Below are positions 16,790 through 26,341 of a stretch of DNA of 64,000 bases, one piece after another. The notes beneath the pieces were generated by a model, which was not told the DNA's origin, did not search any database, and saw nothing but the letters and a program-made list of their open reading frames with translations. Location of the stretch: positions 372,001 to 436,000 of the forward strand of contig CAWBGI010000001.1 of NCBI GenBank assembly GCA_963788225.1, read 5' to 3'. The stretch is from Sulfotelmatobacter sp963788225. GTDB lineage: Bacteria > Acidobacteriota > Terriglobia > Terriglobales > Acidobacteriaceae. The translations under genes were made by a program, and so were the position numbers. The first letter of the stretch is position 1. The number at the start of each line of letters is the position of its first letter.

Positions 16790-18245
16790 TTACTGGCTTG
16801 CTGAAACCCCAGATTCATTAAAGGTTTCCGGCGGATCAAAAAAACACTGATGCCAGAGTGCGGCATCCGACATTTTCCCCGCCTTCCATTGCTGGAGCGT
16901 CGGGAAGGTAGCGGCAATCATTCCCCCGTCAGCCGAATCGAAGATCAGCACGATCCCCGCCAGTTGCTGCGGCTTCTGCGCCAGTTCCGCGTAGTCCTTG
17001 TCGAGCACAGATTTCGCGAATTCGAGTCTGAGCTTGCGGGCCAGCATCCTTGGCTTCGTTTATTTTTTCCACTGAAACGATCTTCACGGTTTTTCCGCGG
17101 AGCGGCGCCCAATCTCCCGGGAAGAGCGCCGTTTCTTCCCGAGTCACATGAAAAAGATCCGCGGCAACGGGGCCCGGCGCTGCGCTCGGGGCTGCATCGT
17201 TGTACGGAACGCCATCCGGCATTTCCAGGCTGTTGCGCCAGATCCATCCCCGGTTCAAGCCAGAGATGCGCACGTGAACCCAATCCCGATCGAAGTCCAG
17301 CATCTCAAACTCGTCGTGAGCGCTGGCCAGAAATAAAGTCTTGGCCGTCAAACTCGCGGTCGCGACCACCGGGGTTCCGGATTTTTTTACCGCAACCAGA
17401 TTCTTGGGATGAGCCTGGTTCTTCAGGATCCCTTCCAGGCTCTCGGCTTCGGCTCGTAGAGCGCTTGGGTAATCATCGGCAGGTTTTTTCTGTCCCGCTG
17501 GCTGGCCGGCTTTTCCCGGCTCGGCCAGGCTTTGAGCCAGAGAGGACGACATGCCGCTTTGCGGAAGTTGCGGAACCGGCGCCGAAATGGTGGGCTCGGT
17601 CGCATCTGGCGTCTTCGCGGCCGGCGCTGAGAATTCTTCGGGAGAAGATTGCCGCGAAGACGACTGTCCTGAAGAGGAGGCACGCGCGGCAGTTTTTTCT
17701 GAGGGAAACGGCTTTCGAGGAGCGATCGCCGCAGAACCCGCGTCAAGTTGCGGCGCTTCATTTTGTGGACCGTCTTTGGGCACTTTGCCAGCGAGATGAT
17801 CGGACAACTGATCCAGCAGGTCGGCTTCGAGCCGGCCATTCGAAATCAATAATTGATATCCAGAGCGCGCCGCAACCGGATCGGTATACCAGGCGGTAAC
17901 CTGCACGCTCACGCGCACGATCGATCCACCAGAAGGCGCCGCGCTGACTTGGAATTTGGACTGATAGTACCCACGCTGATAGCGGTCGAGAGGATGACCT
18001 GCCGAGGTCGCAAAACCATCGAGCACGGGAAGCCGCCCGGCGGTGGCGGTTTGCATTTCTTTCAAGACCTTTTCCACCATGGCTTTGGATTGCGGGAACG
18101 AGCGTTCGAGTCCGCTGCCCTGCCCATGGCACCATGCCGCGCCATAGAAAAGCACGATCGCCGCCCAGAACGCGCGCACGAAAACTCGACGCAATCCCGC
18201 CGCACCGAACGCTGCTGGGCTGAAGTTTGAGGCGCCACGCGTCAT
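16790..18245 (-). pseudogene. Secreted SH3-like domain protein, frame broken by a +1 insertion near 17038
   Basis: ATG at 18245 overlaps the stop codon of the upstream gene (ATGA), implying translational coupling. After an N-terminal hydrophobic segment, a domain of about 110 residues (MVEKVLKEMQTATAGR to SDHLAGKVP) is followed by a Pro/Ser-rich linker and an SH3-like fold (VVATASLTAKTLFLAS to RGWIWRNSLE). After KINEAKDAG the frame turns unnatural and stops at 16929. The other frame from 17047 carries a sensible C-terminus (LEFAKSVLDKDYAELAQKPQ to WHQCFFDPPE). Dropping one base from the GGG at 17038-17040 joins the two. The function is unknown; probably a periplasmic or envelope protein. Confidence 0.65.
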
Positions 18246-19264
18246 GGCTCCTCCAATTGATCGCGCATGATCCATCCGTGCTGGCCGTCGTGGGTTTCCA
18301 CGCCGTACCAGTAAGGCGTGGAAATCAGAATCAAGACTTCCGCCCCAGTATTCAGGGTCTGCAGAGTGCTCGCGGTGTGGAAAGGCGCGGCCTTCAGCGG
18401 AGCGCCCGGAGCCTTTACCACCCGCTCAACCTGCTTGCGGAGTTCCTTCACGCGTTCTTCCAGCGGCTGCGCAGACTCAGCCGGGCTGGGCGCGATCTGA
18501 CTGCGCGGTACGTCAGCTTGGGACTGCGCCGCCGCGGGTTGCGAAACCCGATCCTCCTGAACTTGAGGAGCCGGGGGTGCAACCTCAGGCACCGTTTCCG
18601 CGGGTGCATAGGTCGGCGCGGGGGGCTTCTGTTTCCGTGCCCGTTGTTCCTGCCGCTCTTTCTCGGACTCGGCGTCCTGCTTCTTCATCACCTCGATGGC
18701 TTCAAGGTGTTCCTGAATGTCCTTGTACTCGGCGTTTTCGACCGAACCGCTTGAAGGATGCACGGTGTGACGGAAGTCCTCTGCAAAAAGCGCGTCGATG
18801 CGCAGCACCGTGTTTTTTTCCCCCTGGGCCACAACCACATAGCGCACGGCGAGCGTGCCCACATCGCCGCTATCTTTGAAGTTGCGAGGGTCGATGGCGT
18901 GCTCGCGAACCTTGTAGAAGATCTTCCCGCCCTCGTTCCACGCCGGAAACACGCGGCAGGAAGTGGCAAGCTTCGCGCCGCTGACAAACTCGTCTTTGTT
19001 GTATTCCTTGGTTCCCCGGATCACGCCGTTCTGCGCGACATCGGCCACGACTTGCTCTACTTCACTCTCTGGTAAGGGAATGTTAGTAATCAGGCCCTCG
19101 CCATAGGTCAGTTTTTCCTTTCCTCTTCCAGAAAGTGGGAGTGCTGCCGCGAAGATCATGATCAGAGAAAACAGAAAAAACAGCGTTGCTGCGGGCAAAC
19201 CAGGACGGCGACTGGGCCAATGAAGCCGCTCGCTCCCCCGAATTCCCCACCGCCAATTCAACAT
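18242..19264 (-). CDS. Secreted or membrane-anchored SH3-like domain protein (340 aa)
   Basis: From MLNWRWGIRG there is a hydrophobic signal or anchor (residues 20-45), then a domain of about 130 residues (EGLITNIPLPESEVEQVVAD to FRHTVHPSSG), a charged coiled region (EHLEAIEVMKKQDAESEKER), a Pro/Ala-rich linker, and a C-terminal SH3-like domain (ASTLQTLNTGAEVLILI to GWIMRDQLEEP). It shares this layout with the next gene, to which it is joined by a 4-bp ATGA overlap, so the two probably act together. The ATG at 19264 is preferred over an upstream codon because it opens directly on the signal region. Function unknown. Confidence 0.75.
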   Translation of the reverse strand: MLNWRWGIRGSERLHWPSRRPGLPAATLFFLFSLIMIFAAALPLSGRGKEKLTYGEGLITNIPLPESEVEQVVADVAQNGVIRGTKEYNKDEFVSGAKLATSCRVFPAWNEGGKIFYKVREHAIDPRNFKDSGDVGTLAVRYVVVAQGEKNTVLRIDALFAEDFRHTVHPSSGSVENAEYKDIQEHLEAIEVMKKQDAESEKERQEQRARKQKPPAPTYAPAETVPEVAPPAPQVQEDRVSQPAAAQSQADVPRSQIAPSPAESAQPLEERVKELRKQVERVVKAPGAPLKAAPFHTASTLQTLNTGAEVLILISTPYWYGVETHDGQHGWIMRDQLEEP

Positions 19265-19368
19265 AACGTTTGCCCCGGACCCCAGACAGAGTCTCATACT
19301 CCGTGCACAAACCTGTCAACCTTTTGGCGAGAGCCTGGCATCGAATACGCTTCGGCGGAATTGACTTT

Positions 19369-19401
19369 GTAAAAAATTTGTCAAAACCTCTTGCACATCG
19401 C
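19369..19401. promoter_or_regulatory. Promoter-like motif shared with 49667-49698
   Basis: GTAAAAAATTTGTCAAAACC then TCTTGCACATCGC matches the site at 49667 base for base apart from two one-base gaps and a few substitutions. It lies in the 383-bp gap before the heme-tagged barrel gene and is preceded by TTGAC at 19361, which forms an inverted repeat with GTCAA at 19380. I infer a promoter or operator common to the oxidase locus and the two-component locus. No gene is seen in this gap. Confidence 0.4.
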
Positions 19402-19647
19402 CCACCGTCAGTAGTAGGATTCCGCCTCGGTACGGTGGTCGGACCTTTGCTGACATTTTAGTTCCGCCAGCTGCCATGGGGAAAGGGTCCGAGTTCACAA
19501 GTAAACATGGGGAAATGCTGCGACTCTCGTAGTTTGCTGGACTGGCGTCCTCGGCATCGAGGTTCGCCACTTCCACACCAGTTCCCTTCTGTAGGAGTTC
19601 CGTTTCACAAACCAGATATTGATTTGATCTTGCCGAGGAGTACTGCC

Positions 19648-21098
19648 ATGCACGTTTGCAGTCGTTTTCGTCTCCGCAACATCTTGCAGTTTGCGACTTC
19701 GTTCGCGGCTGTCGCTCTGGTTCTCGCATCTGTAGTTCTCACTTGCAGCCAGCCCGCGAACGCCTTGCCGGCCTTCGCCAGAAAGTATGGCCTGCGCTGC
19801 TCGGCCTGCCACGAGTCCTGGCCGATGCTGAACTACTTTGGACAAAAGTTCAAAGACAACGGCTACCAGATCATGAATGATCGCGATGCCCCGATCTGGC
19901 AGAACCCCGGCTACTGGCCGGTGACCTTCCGCATCACGCCGATCTGGCACCGGGTGAGCACCGGCAAGGTGCCGATTGATATCTACGCATCGGACGGAGC
20001 GGGTGGCACCTTCAACACCGGACCGCAGATTCAGCGCGTCACCAGTTCCGGCTTCGATCTGAGCGGCCTCGACTTCCACACCGGCGGCACGCTCGAAAAG
20101 AACATCTCGTTCTACGTGCTGCCATCTTCGGACAGCACCGCCTCTTTCCACTTTGAAACCGTGATGGCGCGGTTCGACAACCTGTTCGGCAGCCCCTGGC
20201 TCAACGTGAAGATGGGCAAGTTCGAACTCGACAATCTGCTCTCGGAAAAGCGCATCCTCACACTCACCGGGAACGGCGGCATCTACCAGCTCTACCACTT
20301 CGTCCCGGTGGGCGATGGCAACGTCTTCGGCCAGATGGGAGACAACCAACTGGGCGCTCGAGGTGATGGGACACTCCTGGAACGATCGAACGCGTTACTC
20401 CGCGGCCCTGCTCAGCTCGGAAGATGGTCAGGTGGGCTTGCCTTATGGCAATGCCTATACCGGATTCTTTACCGGCAGTCAGGCCTTCGATACCGGCAAG
20501 CTTGGAGTCCAGCGCATCGGCTTCTACGCCATGGTTGGCCAAGCGCCAACTACCTGGCTTACCTCCGGTGGCACCCTCCTCGGCACCGCAGCAATCGGCA
20601 ACAAGTCCTTCAGCCGCGAGGGCTTCGTCGGGCAGTTCTACTTCGGCCAGCATCTCGATCTGCAGGTTGTAACTCAGCATGGCCAGGACAGCGCTTGGTT
20701 TGGACAGGGCTATGGCGATCTGCCTGACGGCAACGCCAGCCTCAACAACACGACCGGAGCCACGCTGGCCCCCGGATCGCAAGCGCCGACGTTGGAACGG
20801 CGTTCTTTTCGAGCCTCATTACGTCTACAGTCCCCAGCTGATCTTCATCGGGCGGTTCGAGACAATCCGCATGTCTCAGCAGTCCACTCCTGGAACTGCT
20901 TCGGACCTGGGCAATATCTCCACCTATACCATCGGCTATCGCTACAACCCGTTCATGACGAGCCGGGCCGGTTTCGCCTGGCACAACGAGTACAACTGGC
21001 TGCATCAGGATGGCACGGGGCCCGCGAATCCGACCACTGGGGCGCTCACCAACATCAACACCAGCGAACTGTTGATCGGCTTTGACTTCGATTTCTAG
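19648..21098 (+). pseudogene. Heme-tagged outer-membrane barrel protein, broken by two +1 insertions
   Basis: ATG at 19648 has GAGGAG seven bases upstream. A signal peptide is followed by RKYGLRCSACHESWPMLNYF with a c-type heme motif at C51-C54-H55. About 400 residues of beta-strand-rich sequence follow, ending GFDFDF. The frame shifts after DNQLG (an extra base in GGGCGCT at about 20356) and again after SQAPT (an extra T in ACGTTGG at 20792-20793). Removing the two bases gives one continuous protein of about 480 residues. I infer a porin-like protein with a periplasmic heme, feeding or sensing electrons for the oxidase cluster just downstream. The family name is not known to me. Confidence 0.7.
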
Positions 21099-21110
21099 AA
21101 AGGGATAGAC

Positions 21111-21990
21111 ATGCGGACAAGATTGCAGAAATGGTCGCTTCTACTGGGCGCAGCTGCGGTTTTGGCGCTCACGATACCTTCCTGGGCGCAGCTCTCGACT
21201 TCTAACATAGATTCGCGCCTGGGCACGGAAAGCCACATCGGGAATCTCACCGGCCATGCCCAGGATGCAAAGGCGAACTATCGCCGGTACTGCGTCAGTC
21301 TGCCACGGGGACCTGGGAGACGGAAACGGCGAAGTGGCCCAGTGGCTTGACCCGCCAATGTGGCCCAAACCGCGCGATTTTCAGCTGGGCATATTCAAGT
21401 GCCGCTCCACGCCGTCTGGAACTTTGCCCACAGACCAGGATCTTTTCGACACCATCGCCCGCGGCCTCGACCGCTCGAGCATGCCGCAATGGAGCACGTT
21501 CACCAAGCAAGAACGCGCCGACCTTGTGGCCTGGGTAAAGCATTTCTCGCCGCGCTGGGTGAACGAAAAACCCGGAGCCCCGATCCAGATTCCGCCCGAA
21601 CCCGAAGTTACGCCCGAGCGCATCAAGGCGGGACGCGAAGTGTTTGCCCGGGTGCAGTGCTGGAAGTGCCATGGAGTGCAGGGCATGGCCAACGGGCCAT
21701 CGGCTGCAACGCTGGCAGACGATCTCGGCAAGCCCATCGCTGCCTTCAACTTTACCGACGGAACCCGGCCAAAGTGCGGCGATACCGATCAGGATATCTA
21801 CAGGATCTTTATGACCGGACTTGACGGCACTCCGATGCCGTCCTTTGCCGACAACATCAAACCCGACGAGGCCTGGGACCTGGTTTTCTATCTGCGAACG
21901 TTCATGGCGCAGAAGAGCAAGGAAAAAGATATGGCGAAGCAGCTTGGCTTGAAGCCGGTTGATCCCAATGCTCCCGCCGGCCAGCAGTAG
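21111..21990 (+). pseudogene. Secreted diheme cytochrome c, broken by a +1 insertion in the first heme motif
   Basis: Starts MRTRLQKWSLLLGAAAVLA, a signal peptide, 12 bp after the barrel gene. The frame reads into ANYRRYCVS, where an extra T at about 21299 breaks a CVSCH heme motif (TGC GTC AGt C TGC CAC). The other frame continues GDLGDGNGEVAQWLDPP through a second cytochrome c fold with CWKCH and the axial-Met loop GTPMPSFAD, ending PNAPAGQQ. Repaired, it is a periplasmic cytochrome with two c-type hemes of about 290 residues, a likely electron donor to the adjacent cytochrome c oxidase. Confidence 0.75.
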
Positions 21991-22044
21991 AGTCCGGCAG
22001 TTTTGCAACTAGTTCGTCGCAGTTCTTTCATGAGAGGAGTTTCT

Positions 22045-22773
22045 ATGAGGAATCGATACGCGGTTGTACTATCGGCAGTAGTTTTAGTCTGTTGTGCAGC
22101 GTTGATTTTGAGTCAGGGAGTCAGCGCGGCGGGTGAAGGCAAGATTACCGGAACCGTCAAACTCGACGGCCCGGCACCGCACATGAGGGGCATCGACATG
22201 TCAAAAGACCCTTACTGTGTGAAGCAACATGCAAACAATCCCGCGCACCTCGAGACCTATGTGGTTGGCGCTAGCGGAGGACTGGAGAACGTTGTTCTCT
22301 ATATCGAAGGCTGGAGCGGCCCTGCGGAGACGTCAAAAGAGGTTTTAGTCTTCGACCAAAAGAATTGCATGTACGCGCCGCACGTGTTGGCCATGGACGT
22401 AAACGAGAGTTTCAAGGTTGAAACCAGCGACCAGACGGCCCATAACATTCACCCGAATCCCAACCCGATGACCGGAAATATTCCGTGGAATCAGTCTCAG
22501 CCGCCGGGAGCGCCGCCGGTAACGAAGAGCTGGAAAGCTCCGGAATTTATCCCGGTACAGTGCAACATCCATCCTTGGATGCACGGTTGGCATGCGGTGG
22601 TCAAAGGGCCTTATGCCACCACCGACGCGAACGGAAATTACACCATCAACAATGTGCCGCCGGGAAATTACACCGTGACGGCGTGGCATGAGGCTGCCGG
22701 TACCCAGAACCAGAAGGTGACGGTTGCCGCCGGTCAGTCGGCGACCGCGAATTTCAGTTTCAAGGCGAAATAG
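22045..22773 (+). CDS. Secreted cupredoxin-like protein with C-terminal carboxypeptidase-regulatory-like domain
   Basis: The ATG at 22045 is chosen because GAGAGGAG lies upstream and a signal peptide follows at once (YAVVLSAVVLVCCAALILSQ). Residues about 110-200 resemble a plastocyanin-type fold with SDQTAHNIHPNPN and CNIHPWMHGW, giving His, Cys, His and Met as candidate type-1 copper ligands. The last 50 residues (DANGNYTINNVPPGNYTVTA) form a carnitine-free beta sandwich of the carboxypeptidase-regulatory type. It sits between the cytochrome c and ctaC, so an electron-carrier role in the oxidase branch is plausible. A similar protein is encoded at 54078. Confidence 0.8.
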   Translation: MRNRYAVVLSAVVLVCCAALILSQGVSAAGEGKITGTVKLDGPAPHMRGIDMSKDPYCVKQHANNPAHLETYVVGASGGLENVVLYIEGWSGPAETSKEVLVFDQKNCMYAPHVLAMDVNESFKVETSDQTAHNIHPNPNPMTGNIPWNQSQPPGAPPVTKSWKAPEFIPVQCNIHPWMHGWHAVVKGPYATTDANGNYTINNVPPGNYTVTAWHEAAGTQNQKVTVAAGQSATANFSFKAK

Positions 22774-22883
22774 AGAATTAAAGGACGTTTGAAAGCGGTT
22801 GCGGAACATCAACAGCACTCGCCGCAGCACTGCGGCGAATTCAGAGAGGGCCGGGCTAGACGCGGGCCAAAGGCGGAGCGATT

Positions 22884-23705
22884 ATGGCGAAGGTATTCGC
22901 GGTGACGATTGTGATTATCGCGATTTTGTCGGCAATCCCGATTGTGACGGGTACATGGCCCGGCCACATATCCGTCGCACTGCCGAACGATATCTCCACC
23001 CATGGCCATCTGATCGATGAGCAGTACACCGATACCATGTTGGAGGCCGGCATTTCGTTCCTGGCGTCCCAGTTCCTGCTGGCTTTCTTTATCTGGAAGT
23101 TCTCCACTCCCAAGCCCGGCGACAAAATCAAGAGCTTTCCCGGTGGCGCCGCGGGATTGGTAATCGCTGCTTTCCTGCTGGTCGGCACCGAGTGTTTGGC
23201 TCTGGGTGTGTTCGGAGTAAAAGCCTGGGGTAGTGTCTATCTCACTCCTCCGGCAGCGAATGCGATGCCGGTTCAGGTGCAGGCGGGACAATTTGCATTT
23301 TACTTTCGCTACCCCGGTCCGGATGGCACCTTCGGCCCGCTCCACCCCGACAATATCAGCGAGGCCAACGCGAACTTCTTTGGCCTCGATACTACAAACG
23401 ACGCGGATTCAAAGGACGACATCGTAACCGCAGAAATGGCCATTCCAGTGAACCGCGAGATCCACCTGCTGATGCACTCGAAAGACGTGGGGCACTCCTT
23501 CTATGTCCCCGAATTGCGCGTGCAGCAGGATTTTGTTCCGGGATTGGACGTCTCGATTCACTTCACGGCCACGAAAACCGGCAAGTACGAAATCGTCTGT
23601 ACCCAACTTTGCGGCCTCGGTCACTACAACATGAAGGCGTATCTCGAGGTGATGTCGCAGGAAGATTACGACAACTGGATTAAACAGCAGGCGGCACTGC
23701 AGTAG
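22884..23705 (+). CDS. ctaC: Cytochrome c oxidase subunit II
   Basis: 273 residues with an N-terminal hydrophobic segment, a membrane pair at 55-72 and 88-112, and a C-terminal cupredoxin domain. The binuclear CuA ligands are all present: H204, C239, C243, H247 and M250 in CTQLCGLGHYNM. It accepts electrons from cytochrome c at the outer face of the cytoplasmic membrane. The domain between residues 120 and 185 is longer than in short subunit II proteins. No C-terminal cytochrome c domain is fused, unlike caa3 types. GGAGCGATT before ATG serves as the ribosome-binding site. Confidence 0.95.
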   Translation: MAKVFAVTIVIIAILSAIPIVTGTWPGHISVALPNDISTHGHLIDEQYTDTMLEAGISFLASQFLLAFFIWKFSTPKPGDKIKSFPGGAAGLVIAAFLLVGTECLALGVFGVKAWGSVYLTPPAANAMPVQVQAGQFAFYFRYPGPDGTFGPLHPDNISEANANFFGLDTTNDADSKDDIVTAEMAIPVNREIHLLMHSKDVGHSFYVPELRVQQDFVPGLDVSIHFTATKTGKYEIVCTQLCGLGHYNMKAYLEVMSQEDYDNWIKQQAALQ

Positions 23706-23734
23706 AGCTTTTGCTTCACAAATACTTTGGGAAG

Positions 23735-23755
23735 GGCACGGCATTTAGCCGTGCC
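23735..23755. repeat. Perfect REP-like hairpin between ctaC and ctaD
   Basis: GGCACGGC and GCCGTGCC pair perfectly around ATTTA. It lies 30 bp after the ctaC stop codon inside the oxidase operon, with no T-run. It is probably a dispersed palindrome; it may stabilise the upstream mRNA or reduce read-through into ctaD. Confidence 0.6.
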
Positions 23756-23827
23756 ACTCAGGTCAAGGGAAATTTGGGTTTTAGCCCCTGAGGATCTGGA
23801 CAATCCATCTCGTTTGAGGTGAGCGCA

Positions 23828-25612
23828 ATGCACGATATGTCGGCTCATGAAGTGCATCACGGAGCCCCTACAAGCTTCATTCGGAAGCACATCTTCAGCA
23901 TCGACCACAAAGTCATCGGCAAACAGTATTACGCGCTGGCCCTGGTCGCCGCCCTGTTCGGGATGTTCCTTTCCTGGATCATGCGCATCCATCTTGGATT
24001 CGCCAATTACGCGATTCCCGGCTTGCATCTGCTCTCCAAGACCGGCGCCCCCGGCAACGTGATGACGCCGGAGTATTACCTCCAACTGATGACCATGCAC
24101 GGCACGATCATGGTCTTCTTTGTGCTGACCACCGCGCCCTTCGCCGCGTTTGGCAATTTCTTCCTGCCCATCCAGACCGGCGCCGAAGACATGCCCTTCC
24201 CCCATTTCAACATGATGTCGTTCTGGGTCACATTCGTGGCCTTTCTGGTTCTGGTCGCCTCATTCTTCACGGGCACCGGTCCAACCCTCGGTGGCTGGAC
24301 CCAATATGCCCCGTTGAGCGCTATCGGCGACGTGGGCGGCCCGGGCCAGGGCTTGGGCGTGGTTCTTTGGGCAGCCTCGATTGGCATTTTCTGCATTGGC
24401 CAACTGCTGGGTTCGTTGAACTTCATCACCACCACGCTCGACATGCGCACCAAGGGCATGTCCCTGATGCGCCTCCCGCTCAGCGCCTGGGGTTGGTTCA
24501 TTACCTCGATCATGGGTCTGACGGCGTTTGCCGTGCTGATGCCCGCCTGCATCCTGCTCATTCTTGATCATGTGGCTGGCACAAGTTTCTTCGTGCCCTC
24601 GAACTCCGTGATCAACGACCAGATCCTGCCGCATTCCGGCGGATCCACCCTGCTGTGGCAGCATCTGTTCTGGTTCTTCGGACATCCCGAGGTTTACATC
24701 GCCATCATTCCAGGCATGGGCATTGTTTCCCACGTTCTCATTACCAACATGCGCCGGCCGATGCTTAGCCACCGGGTGCTCATCTATTCCATGGGATCCC
24801 TGGCCGTCCTCAGCTACATGGTTTACGGGCATCACATGTTCGTAAGCGGGATGAATCCCTACTCCTCGCTGGCCTTCTCGTTCCCCACACTGGTAATCAC
24901 CATTCCATCCACGATCGTAGTGCTCATCTGGCTGGGCAGTCTGTATGGTTCCAAATTGCGAATCAACTCGGCTTCGCTATTCGCCCTGGGCTTCATTTCC
25001 ATGTTCATCAGCGGCGGCGTCAGCGGCTTCTTCCTGGCCCAGCCCTCGATTGACATCATGCTGCACGCTACCTATTTCGTGGTCGGCCACTTCCATCTGG
25101 TGATGGGAGTAGCCGCCATGTTCGGCATCTTCGCCGGAACTTATTTCTGGTTCCCAAAGATGACCGGTCGCATGATGAACGAAACTCTGGGCAAGGTTCA
25201 CTTCTGGATGAGTTTCGTGGGCGCCTACTGCATCTTTATGCCGTTCCACTACCTGGGGATTGCCGGCAATGTGCGCCGCTACCAAGCCTTCACCGACGAT
25301 TACCTTATCCCGTTAATCCCTGTGCACAAGTTCATCACCATTGCGGCGCTGTTCACGGGCTTTGCGCAGCTCATTTTCCTTTACAACCTGATCCACAGCC
25401 GGTTCTGGGGTGCGCCTGCTCCCAACGATAATCCGTGGCAAGGCACGTCGCTGGAGTGGAGTACGGCCACGCCGCCGCCGCACAATAATTTTGGCGACAA
25501 GATGCCGGTGGTTTACCACGACCCGTATCAATACAGCGTCGAGGGCGCCAGCACAGACTATGTGATGCAGACCTCGCCGGAACAACTGAAGAACGCGAAC
25601 GAAGAGAAGTAG
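23828..25612 (+). CDS. ctaD: Cytochrome c oxidase subunit I
   Basis: 594 residues from the ATG at 23828. That ATG is preferred over a GTG nine bases earlier because GAGGTGA lies at the right distance. Twelve or more membrane helices. The CuB site is complete: H286 in GHPEVY with the cross-linking Tyr290, and H335-H336 in YGHHMFVSGM. HFHLVMG carries the heme a3 and heme a ligands. The subunit reduces oxygen to water and pumps protons. The set of subunits and the nearby ctaB support an A-type heme-copper oxidase using heme A or O. Confidence 0.96.
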   Translation: MHDMSAHEVHHGAPTSFIRKHIFSIDHKVIGKQYYALALVAALFGMFLSWIMRIHLGFANYAIPGLHLLSKTGAPGNVMTPEYYLQLMTMHGTIMVFFVLTTAPFAAFGNFFLPIQTGAEDMPFPHFNMMSFWVTFVAFLVLVASFFTGTGPTLGGWTQYAPLSAIGDVGGPGQGLGVVLWAASIGIFCIGQLLGSLNFITTTLDMRTKGMSLMRLPLSAWGWFITSIMGLTAFAVLMPACILLILDHVAGTSFFVPSNSVINDQILPHSGGSTLLWQHLFWFFGHPEVYIAIIPGMGIVSHVLITNMRRPMLSHRVLIYSMGSLAVLSYMVYGHHMFVSGMNPYSSLAFSFPTLVITIPSTIVVLIWLGSLYGSKLRINSASLFALGFISMFISGGVSGFFLAQPSIDIMLHATYFVVGHFHLVMGVAAMFGIFAGTYFWFPKMTGRMMNETLGKVHFWMSFVGAYCIFMPFHYLGIAGNVRRYQAFTDDYLIPLIPVHKFITIAALFTGFAQLIFLYNLIHSRFWGAPAPNDNPWQGTSLEWSTATPPPHNNFGDKMPVVYHDPYQYSVEGASTDYVMQTSPEQLKNANEEK

Positions 25613-25635
25613 GATTTTTAAGGAGTATCAGCAGT

Positions 25636-26307
25636 ATGGCAACCACGGTCCACGAACCGCCGAAAATTGAGGAACGTTTACCCAGCCAAGGCTCCGGCAA
25701 CGGAGGCTGGCGCAATCTTGCTCCCGCGGGCGGAGACCTGCGCCGCGTTAAACACTCCTCTCCCCCGCCCGCGAGCACGGGCATCTGGGTGGTCCTGGCC
25801 TCAATTACCATGACGTTTGCCGCCTTCACCAGCGCCCTGATCGTTCGCCAGGGCGGCGCAAGCGATTGGCGGCACTTCACCCTCCCCCCGGTGCTTTACC
25901 TGAACACGCTGGTGATCATCGCCAGCAGCCTTACCCTGGAAATGGCGCGCCGCCGGATCGCAATCTCGAAGGGAAGCGTCGAAGAAAACACTTCCAATCC
26001 AGCGCGCTGGCTTTATGCAACCCTCTCCCTGGGACTGCTCTTCGTTGCCGGGCAAACTCTGGCCTGGTTGCAGCTCAAATCGCAGGGCTTCGGGCTCGCC
26101 AGCAATGTGAGCTATTCATTTTTCTATGTGCTGACGGCAGCGCATGCTTTCCATGTGTTCGGCGGCCTCGGCGGTTTGATCCGCGTCATCGCGAAGCTGC
26201 ACCGGTCTTCGCTGCGACGAAGTACTCTCGACGCCACCTCGCGCTACTGGCATTTCATGGGCGCTCTGTGGCTGTATCTGCTTTTGCTGCTTTGGATGAA
26301 GCTCTGA
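25636..26307 (+). CDS. ctaE: Cytochrome c oxidase subunit III, first copy
   Basis: 223 residues with a polar N-terminus of about 50 residues followed by five hydrophobic helices. Motifs typical of heme-copper oxidase subunit III are AAHAFHVFGGLGGL near residue 170 and SRYWHFMGALWLYLLLLLW at the end. GGAGTATCAGCAGT upstream gives the ribosome-binding site. It lies 23 bp after ctaD and 34 bp before a second subunit III gene. The two differ strongly in sequence, so this is an old duplication or a two-gene subunit design rather than a recent copy. Confidence 0.9.
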   Translation: MATTVHEPPKIEERLPSQGSGNGGWRNLAPAGGDLRRVKHSSPPPASTGIWVVLASITMTFAAFTSALIVRQGGASDWRHFTLPPVLYLNTLVIIASSLTLEMARRRIAISKGSVEENTSNPARWLYATLSLGLLFVAGQTLAWLQLKSQGFGLASNVSYSFFYVLTAAHAFHVFGGLGGLIRVIAKLHRSSLRRSTLDATSRYWHFMGALWLYLLLLLWMKL

Positions 26308-26341
26308 ACGACGTAGAACCCATTCAACGGTAGGAGGCAAC

